DNA of 64,000 nt, taken from contig NZ_JAZIFX010000001.1 of assembly GCF_036634175.1 (NCBI RefSeq), forward strand, positions 8,184,001 through 8,248,000, read 5' to 3'. Below, piece after piece: positions 63,792-64,000 of this stretch (position 1 is the first letter of the stretch; every line of letters begins with the position of its first letter). Origin of the DNA: Streptomyces sp. P9-A2. GTDB lineage: Bacteria > Actinomycetota > Actinomycetes > Streptomycetales > Streptomycetaceae. Both the position numbers and the translations under genes were made by a program. Below the pieces are notes generated by a model. The model did not search any database. It was given only the letters and a program-made list of their open reading frames with translations, and was not told where the DNA came from.

Positions 63792-64000
63792 TCAGGCATG
63801 GGCGGGCTGGCTGACGGCGCCGGTGGCCTGGCCCCAGAGGGCGAAGCGGGTGGCGTGTTTCGGTGCGGTGGTCGGTGGCGGCGTGGCCGGAAGCGGGGTG
63901 AGATGCCGCTGAACGCAGATCAGGAACCGCTGCGCCCCGCCGACGCTGTGGAAGCCCTTCATCGCGCGTTCGCGCTGCCTCGTTGGCTGGTGGGAGTTCT
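63792..64000 (-). CDS. IS6-family transposase, C-terminal part (5' end outside window)
   Basis: The minus-strand frame entering at the window edge reads NSHQPTRQRERAMKGFHSVG, GAQRFLICVQRHLTPLPATP and FALWGQATGAVSQPAHA with stop at 63792. It is closely related to the IS6 remnant at 48220-48942 and shares its unusual RFLICVQRHLTPLP reading. The family normally reads RFLSAFSGISPHFRPRRH here, so both copies descend from a variant with an altered frame. Completeness cannot be judged. Confidence 0.75.
   Translation of the reverse strand, partial: NSHQPTRQRERAMKGFHSVGGAQRFLICVQRHLTPLPATPPPTTAPKHATRFALWGQATGAVSQPAHA

Overview
The window is GC-rich actinobacterial DNA, almost certainly from Streptomyces or a close relative. 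The signs are strong third-position GC bias, frequent GTG starts, ATGA/GTGA gene overlaps, typical Streptomyces small families (DUF5302, SRPBCC, HU, YceI, PP2C) and Streptomyces-type insertion sequences. It looks like a plastic accessory region such as a chromosome arm or integrated island. Intact genes alternate with an unusual density of insertion sequences and broken genes.

Layout. 1-5.5 kb: the end of a secreted glucanase-like protein, then a tightly overlapping ECF sigma / anti-sigma / ABC-transporter operon whose ATPase is frameshifted. 6-12 kb: a recombination and replication module (ruvC-ruvA-ruvB, a recF remnant, a Sak4/RecA-like phage ATPase, a small phage-type protein, a helicase-loader/zinc-finger protein and an SSB), probably of phage or plasmid origin. 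12.5-17 kb: small genes (SRPBCC, HU, 2'-5' RNA ligase-like, methyltransferase) and remnants of IS256 and spore photoproduct lyase. 17.2-20.8 kb: an IS200/IS605 element (tnpA, tnpB) with an IS1182 element nested in its terminal hairpin. 20.9-24.8 kb: a secreted EEP phosphatase, an aldo/keto reductase and broken IS5 and SDR genes.

25.3-34.5 kb, minus strand: a compact biosynthetic operon. It comprises an SbnA-like and an SbnB-like enzyme (L-2,3-diaminopropionate synthesis), a TauD/SyrP-like dioxygenase, a single-module NRPS (half C - A - PCP - type II-like TE) and a membrane protein resembling the carrier-membrane-LbH portion of epsilon-poly-lysine synthetase without its adenylation domain. The logical reading is supply, optional hydroxylation, activation and polymerisation or condensation of a diamino acid. 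This is the most promising candidate for an undescribed system. A small secreted Arg/Asp-rich repeat protein lies next to it.

35.7-46.5 kb: an IS graveyard. It contains an ISAzo13 gene split by a 1.7 kb IS5-type element carrying a passenger gene (TGA target duplication), an IS701-type element flanked by CTAG that carries a MazF/PemK-like toxin gene, an internally deleted IS3, an IS110 element and a TnpC-like recombinase accessory gene. Fragments of SWIM, YihY, response-regulator and Ser/Thr-kinase genes lie between them. 46.8-56.5 kb: Ppx/GppA, IS6 and integrase remnants, YceI, SRPBCC, frameshifted PP2C, an IS5-family element inserted at the glutaminase stop codon, and aspA truncated by an IS3 element. 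56.5-59.8 kb: that IS3 element, itself interrupted by a second IS1182-type element with a clean target duplication. 59.9-64 kb: an HNH lipoprotein, a histidine kinase / LuxR-type response regulator pair, a zinc-finger (zf-HC2) protein and the end of a second IS6 copy.

All family assignments come from reading motifs and remembered family sequences. No database search was run.
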